A stretch of 64,000 bases of DNA from Beta vulgaris subsp. vulgaris (Eukaryota; Streptophyta; Magnoliopsida; Caryophyllales; Amaranthaceae), in contig NC_079205.1 of NCBI RefSeq assembly GCF_026745355.1, positions 46,307,558-46,371,557 on the forward strand, in the 5' to 3' direction. Under the pieces are notes generated by a model. That model was not told where the DNA came from, did not search any database, and was given only the letters and a program-made list of their open reading frames with translations. The translations under genes were made by a program, and so were the position numbers. Positions within the stretch are counted from its first letter, which is position 1. The number at the start of each line of letters is the position of its first letter. This document shows positions 58,451 to 64,000 of this stretch, in pieces.

Positions 58451-58993
58451 TAGCCAAAGCATAAGCAAGAAAAGCGATGGTGACTGGAATATGGACAAGG
58501 CCTCTGAAGGTGACGTCGGCTGTTGGGATATATATGTATATGTATATATGTATCAATTCAGGGGCCGAATATTATGTGTGTATATATATATAGAGAGATT
58601 TAGGCTCATGTGAGAATACCATAGTTATGTGAGAATACTTAATTATGTGAGAATAGATCTCTACCCTTAGATCACTCTCATCTAATGGTTGAAATTTCAT
58701 TAAACAAAAGAAAACAAGATCACTCTCATCTACTGTAGCTCATTAATCCCAAAAAAGAACCACCGAATCCACAAAATTTTGTGCAACTTCTTCGACATTC
58801 CCAAGTGAAGCTCGCCATTTTCATCCATGATTGAAGCTTCACAAAACCAGCGATATAACCCCAATTAAAGCTCGAACAAGATTCCAGGTTCTCCATTGCA
58901 GCTCCAAAAATATTTAAAGTGGTAATTTTTTGGAATTTTGAAGCTTAATTTTTTAGTTATTTGTCGAATTTGAGGGTTTCGTAACATGATTTT

Positions 58994-59278
58994 AGGATTT
59001 TTTTAAGCTTAATTTCGTAGATGATTGCATTTATTAATCCTGAATTTTATTAAACTCATGATTTCAGGATTTTTTAAGCTTAATTTCGTAGATGATTGCA
59101 TTTATTAATCCTGAATTTTATTAAATTCATGATTTTAGGATTTTTTAAGCTTAATTTCGTAGATGATTGCATTTAATAATCCTGAATTTTATTAAACTCA
59201 TGAGTTTAAGATTTTTTAAGCTTAATTTCGTAGATGATTGCATTTATTAATCCTGAATTTTATTAAACTCATGAGTGA
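58994..59278 (+). repeat. 71 bp tandem repeat, 4 copies
   Basis: aagcttaatttcgtagatga starts at 59004, 59076, 59147 and 59218. Copies are nearly identical, so the amplification is recent compared with the surrounding sequence. Confidence 0.92.
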
Positions 59279-59858
59279 AGCAGAGGTGTTATGATTGAGA
59301 GTAAATTAGGAGAGAGAGAATTTGGTTCTGATTTTAGAGAAAATTATTGAAGAGGTAGCTCCTATTAAAAATGTGGTTCTGATTCTAAATATTAAGCATG
59401 TATATTTAAGCAACTTCTGATGTACTTTTAGCCAATTCATGATGTACTTTTAGCCAACTTGTGGTTCTGCTTATAGTCATAAGTCCTCTGCTTATGTATG
59501 ATGTCTCTAGTTTTCATTTGGCATTTACATTAAAAATAAGGAATAGGTAAATGATGTGAAGGACTTTAGTAAGGTAGTTTTCAAAGTTGTTTCCAGAAAA
59601 TCCTCTTAGATTATTAATCCGTTGTTTGAGGATAAATTATTGTGTTTGGGGTTTATTAATGGTGAGGCTACTTAATACATTTATTGTTTTCTTACAAGTT
59701 TTGAGGTTGGTATATACATTATTGAGATTCTGAAAGGTATATAGGTTCCTAGCTGGTATTCTATTCTTCTACGAGTTCAATTTGTTGATTAGACTATTCT
59801 TTCTTTTTCATTCGTTAAGGCTGCCCATGTTTAGTCTAATCAGGGCAGAAAAACAAAA
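59279..59858. other. No gene seen; two GATGTACTTTTAGCC copies near 59420-59460
   Basis: AT-rich, no coding region recognised. Confidence 0.5.
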
Positions 59859-59876
59859 TTATACATGAAGAGAAAA

Positions 59877-60047
59877 ACATATTACATATACCATGTTTGA
59901 GATATCATAAACAAGAAGGGCAGCTGTTGCGTTGCGATAATACATAGGAGCCAAGCTATGGTATCGACTTAATCTCTTGCTAATAGTATCAGCTTGGGCC
60001 TTGGGGTAAAAGGCTGTGACGGGCAGTTTGCTGGGACTGGGTTCCAT
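59877..60047 (-). pseudogene. Captured Rab GTPase exon (Rab5/ARA6-like)
   Basis: The minus frame reads [11 protein letters not shown] followed by NATAALLVYDISN, the switch II to beta-4 region of Rab small GTPases (family pattern [28 protein letters not shown]). A donor-like gtatatg follows directly after the Asn-Met codons, as at a true exon end. Upstream residues (MEPSPSKLPVTAFYPKAQAD) do not match a Rab, and the WDTAGQE motif is altered to DTISKRLS, so the piece is chimeric or decayed. The P-loop and NKxD motifs are absent. Confidence 0.75.
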
Positions 60048-60099
60048 AAAAGTATTTTGCTGTTAGAAATTCACTTAGATCTTCTCTTGAGCTACTTTT

Positions 60100-61101
60100 C
60101 CTGTTAATGTTCTAGTCCTAAGCTTCTTCGACCATATTTTGTTTTTTGAGCTAGGGAGGAACTTTTCACAGAATACAAAAGTTTAAGTGCACATTGCAGT
60201 TATAATGGTGCATAGACAGGCTTTTTTTGTCCTTTATGGAACTTTTTTTCAGAATGATAAATTGCTTAAAAAAACTAATTTGGAGTCAAGCATGGTACGG
60301 AGTATCATTTTACCAAGTTGGGGCATGGAGGGAAGGATGATTGTGTTATTTCAACTTTAGTCCCTTATATGGGTTGTCTGCAATCTCAACTTTAGCTGCA
60401 ATATCAAGCTTTTGGTCGAAAATCTCAATTTATTTCTATAGAGAGTAAGGTCTCCATTGCATTATTAGTCATGGTCAGAGTCAATTCCTCATATTGTAAG
60501 TAAGACTAGTTTTCTGGCATGATGTTAGTCCCTATGACTTCTCCAGATTCTCATTATATGGATCTTCTATTCTTCTCACTCTTGTAAGTACTAAGTATAT
60601 GACAATGGTAACTGCATAGATGTGCAATGTGTTGTTCTCTATGTTTTGACTTTTGAGTCTTTTCAAATCTGAGAGGGGTTCAGTGATTTGTGATAACTCT
60701 CATAGGAGGAGTTGTAATTATTGTTAGCTGCCAAATTGATTTTTGCCCTGTAGAGATTAAGCAAGAGATTAAGTATACAGAACAAACTGTAGAGTGTTTG
60801 ATTATGAGAAAGTCTTATCAGTCATATGTTGTATTGCTCAATTATGAATTCATTCTTTCTTCAAAAGTAAATAATCTTTTCTAGGCTGCCAAGGAGAAGG
60901 TTGCGACTGTATGAAACTATCGAAGCTATATACTTTTTACTCCATGTTGCTGCATGGTCATTTTCTGTCACATAAAATTGTTGAAATGAGATCTTTAGAA
61001 CAAATTACATGATTTGTACCAAGTGAAATTTTGCGTAATTCATTCCTTGCTTTATATTTCAGTTGTTGTATAACGGTTATGAGTTTATATAATTTGTTTA
61101 T
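60100..61101. other. No gene recognised
   Basis: The short frame at 60690-60884 precedes the next ORF, but I cannot name it. The region may contain introns of the following ORF. Confidence 0.4.
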
Positions 61102-61830
61102 ATGATTTTCACCAGGTTTGGTTTTGTACATCATATTTTAATGGAGGAAGTTGAAAGAAAAAATTATGTCCGTAAGTTTGGAAGTCGTATGTCTCCATCC
61201 GGACTTCACTCTATGATTGAAAATATGAGTTCTGAACAAAGACAAGCGGTAAAAGATATCGGGTTCGGTGTTTTTCTTGAGTTGGGCTTTGGGACTCTAA
61301 ACAATAAGCTAAGTCTTTGGCTTATTGAGAACTTTGACCCATATAGCCGTATATATGTACAAGATGGGAAGATCACGATAGACCGAGAAGATGTCCAAGT
61401 GACTCTTGGCCTTCCTATGGGTCCTAAGGTTGTGAAGGAAGCAATGAAGGATGATGACAATGACGAATTCAGCATTCTTTTGGAACAATGGAGGAGTATA
61501 TGGGGTTTGGAGAAAGGATGTCCTAAAACTACAAAAATGTCGGAGAGGATTCTTACTTTGGGGGCCGGAGATGATTTCAAGAGAAGTTTTGTTGTTTTTG
61601 TTGTTTCCTCGTGTTTGCATGGGCATAAGAATCAATTTTGCACTTACAAGATTTTGTTTTCACTCATGGATACAAGTGAAATAAGTCGGATGGATTGGTG
61701 CCAATATACAATTGATTGTTTAATCGATGCAATCTTGATTTGGAAGAAAAATCCATGTAGTTTTTTCACGGGATCTCTATTATTTCTCACGGTATTGACA
61801 CTTTCATATACTCTATTGTATAATTTATAA
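61102..61830 (+). CDS. Transposon-associated ORF (N-terminal module of Ulp1-type plant transposon proteins)
   Basis: A 242-residue open frame, the longest intact one in the right third. Readable blocks: SPSGLHSMIENMSSEQRQAV, KDIGFGVFLELGFGTLNNKL, WLIENFDPYSRIYVQDGKIT, then DREDVQVTLGLPMGPKVV. The layout 'E.R.AV..IGFG.LL.L......L..WL..NFD......G..I.I...DV...LGLP.G' is the conserved module found N-terminal to Ulp1 (C48) domains in plant mobile-element proteins. The first 10-15 residues read like intron; an acceptor (tttcaccag at about 61108-61116) suggests the exon begins there. The end at 61830 runs into a hydrophobic stretch with a likely missed donor near 61790. No Ulp1 domain was found up to 64000. 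Confidence 0.6.
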   Translation: MIFTRFGFVHHILMEEVERKNYVRKFGSRMSPSGLHSMIENMSSEQRQAVKDIGFGVFLELGFGTLNNKLSLWLIENFDPYSRIYVQDGKITIDREDVQVTLGLPMGPKVVKEAMKDDDNDEFSILLEQWRSIWGLEKGCPKTTKMSERILTLGAGDDFKRSFVVFVVSSCLHGHKNQFCTYKILFSLMDTSEISRMDWCQYTIDCLIDAILIWKKNPCSFFTGSLLFLTVLTLSYTLLYNL

Positions 61831-64000
61831 AATACGCTTTTAGATCATGCTTTTCAAGGTATCATGTTGATATTTGCTTGCTTCATTCTTTTTCCCAATA
61901 AGGTGTACATAGAAGGTGTATATATATATTTGAAATAAGTGGTATTGATGATGTATATGTAGTAGAGATATGATGTGCATATTGTAGAAATCTGATGTAC
62001 ATATTGTAGAAATCTGATGTATGTGTTGTTTTGTGATATGCATATGTATTTATTTTTGTGTTTTTATCATTACAAATTCATTTTTATTGTTCAATAGTGA
62101 TTCTACTTGGATATCATGAAACAAGACTATCATGAAACTATCTTAGTTATAACGAGACTATCATGAAACAAGATTCACAAAGATCATGGAAGCCAAAAAG
62201 AGATGACAATTTCGTAATCGATAATAGAAATGATGTTGCTCAATTGACGGACAATTTCATGATCTAAGGTAACTAGAAACTCATTTCTATTATGATTTTA
62301 TCGATTTCACAAAGATCATGAAACAACATGTCCAATCTCCACAATCTCAAGGTACGAGTTCACAAAGATCATCTTAGTTATAACGAGACTATCTGACACA
62401 AGATTCTCTTTGGTAATCTTTTCTAGGCAAAAATGTATATTCAAATATTACAACTGAAGTCTAGTTTAAAGAGTTCAAAAAGGACCCATATATATCAAGC
62501 AAGCTGGTATAAATAACTAGAGAAAAACGAGGAAGATCAGCACTTTCACTGTTTGAGCATCATCTTGATTCCTGCTTCTCTGTCGATGTGTGCACCATCT
62601 TGTGATATGGATGATTCACAAAAGAGAACCACGTAATAACTGAAACATCATGATAAAAGGTACCAGTTAGAAAGTGAGCCACGAAAAACGAGAAATGAAC
62701 GAACTTTACTAAGACAACCAGTTAGAAAGTGCCAACAAGAAGATAAACTTACTTGATTGACAGCAGGTGGGATTTTAGCAATAGTATACACTTACTTAAT
62801 TCGGGTAAACAGTCATGTTTGTGTTTGGTCTTGGGTTGATTTAAGCTACTTGAGAACATGAAAAATATAGATAGATTTCTTGCTGGTAATTTAATAAAAC
62901 AATGATGTACTTTTAATCCATTCTTGATGTACTTTTAAGCTAGTGGTGATGTATTTTTAGCCACCATTAGTTATATTTTAGCTAAAATATACCATGAACA
63001 TTTAAGCACTTATAACTTTACTACCCTATTAATAGCTACTTGAGGTTGGGATTATTTTCATATCCTATAAATAGTTAAATTTACAAAAAAAAAAGAGAGA
63101 AAAAAGGGAAGGTATTCACCCATTATAACTTTAGCTAGCAATCTGTATAAACTGCTGATACTTCATTGTAAATATAATGTGCTACAGTCCAGCAACTGAA
63201 TTGTTATTTCTCAAATAAGCACTTGGTACAAGATTTGATGTTTTATTGTTATCTGATCTTGTCTTCTGTCTTTCACTTACTAAATTATTAGTTTTGAAAG
63301 CCATGTATTAGCTAATAGTACCAACTATTTTAATACTAAACTATCATGATGTACTTATCATCAAGTCCTAATTTATGACTATATGAGAGTTTAATGTGTT
63401 TATGATATTTAAACTAAACATTTTTAATCGATAATGTACTTTTATGCTATCAGTGATGTACTTATAAGTCATCAGTGATGTACTTATAAGTCATCAGTGA
63501 TGTACTTTTAGCCTTATCTGACATATCTTCCTTCAAATAAGAAACCTAATTATGCAAGAGCCATATTTGATATTTCACATGACTGATAGGATACATTTAT
63601 GCTAGAAATCAGATATTCACTCATAGAAAGTAGTTGTGATCCCAAACTTATCACATACAAGAAATCTTTGATTTGAAATTTGATATAACATTAATGATTA
63701 AGATACTTATTATCACATCGGAGAAAGCCAATCATTCACCTGCTACTTGTATTATTGGAGTATGTTGATTATGGTCTTCTATAGTAGGTTGAATTTCCAT
63801 GAAATCCTCTGGAGAAAGGAACACAATAATTTTAGTTGAAAGACACAATAAAAAACTTAACTGAAAGAATCACAAAAATAAATTAGATATGCATAGATCA
63901 CATTTCATGTTTGTGTATGATATTGCCAAAAATCTAACTTCTATTTTTATAAGAGATTTAATGTACTTGTAGGTCTTTAATGATGTATATATGGCAAAGA
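61831..64000. other. No gene seen; GATGTAC motif clusters
   Basis: AT-rich. Clusters of gatgtac-type repeats at about 61945-62040, 62900-62960 and 63430-63510 (AAGCCATCAGTGATGTAC orientation). A 35 bp block around tcatgaaacaagac / cgagactatcatgaaacaag is repeated loosely at 62115-62170 and 62320-62405. No coding region recognised. Confidence 0.55.

Larger units (their letters stand above)
58590..64000 (+). mobile_element. Second copy of the gene-capturing family, runs off the window
   Basis: Begins after tatatatatagagaga with tttaggctcatgtgagaata, the same terminal module as 48290-48690 inverted. It then has a 71 bp tandem array, a Rab exon fragment, a transposon-associated ORF and clusters of the gatgtacttttagcc motif. 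The far end is not in the window. Confidence 0.55.

Overview
The window looks like repeat-dense nuclear DNA from a eudicot plant. The evidence is AT-rich sequence, GT-AG introns, plant LTR retrotransposons (Ty1/copia Sirevirus and Ty3/gypsy chromovirus), CACTA, hAT, Stowaway and Helitron elements, and passenger exons whose best matches by eye are plant proteins (GAUT, NRPE1, a Rab GTPase, a GFO/IDH/MocA oxidoreductase). A Caryophyllales host is only a weak guess. I see no intact host gene. Almost every coding stretch is a transposon gene or a captured fragment, usually broken by frameshifts and stops.

Layout. 1-4946: 3' part of a Sirevirus-type copia element on + (end of pol, an extra 'env-like' ORF, polypurine tract, 3' LTR). 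5783-6332: small non-autonomous Helitron with both ends. 7733-18607: three-level nest, in which a MITE is split by a CACTA element (7764-18254, TSD aat) that is itself split by a Ty3 chromovirus (8309-17429, LTRs about 1.75 kb). 18906-20089: three MITEs with clear TSDs. About 20546-48690: one large transposon-like unit with inverted similar ends beside TA microsatellites, carrying host exon fragments and an 18-21 bp motif. It is split by a second Sirevirus element on - (22231-43697), whose gag is interrupted by a CACTA element (30240-38291, itself carrying a 798 bp hAT insertion) and by a 3.6 kb solo LTR (39280-42890).

48764-51470: remnant of an autonomous Helitron (tail of the Rep/helicase and an RPA-like gene) on -. 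52470-53425: Harbinger-like MITE. 54277-58033: TNP2 transposase region of a third CACTA element with DUF4218- and DUF4216-like parts, a 160 bp tandem repeat and a G-rich minisatellite. 58101-58450: fragment of NRPE1, the largest subunit of RNA polymerase V. 58590-64000: second copy of the gene-capturing family, with a Rab GTPase exon and a Ulp1-associated transposon ORF.

Working together. The only coherent systems are transposon ones. CACTA 2 carries a TNP1-like gene ending in a Ulp1-type cysteine protease domain with His, Asp and Cys visible, while TNP2 is found only in CACTA 3; the two share intronic satellites and GC-skewed minisatellites and may be parts of one family. The most unusual item is a piece of the Pol V subunit, including WG/GW (AGO-hook type) motifs, sitting among transposons that Pol V normally silences. 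Many reading-frame breaks, and LTR-to-LTR differences that are mostly single-base indels, leave open that some lesions are sequencing errors rather than mutations.
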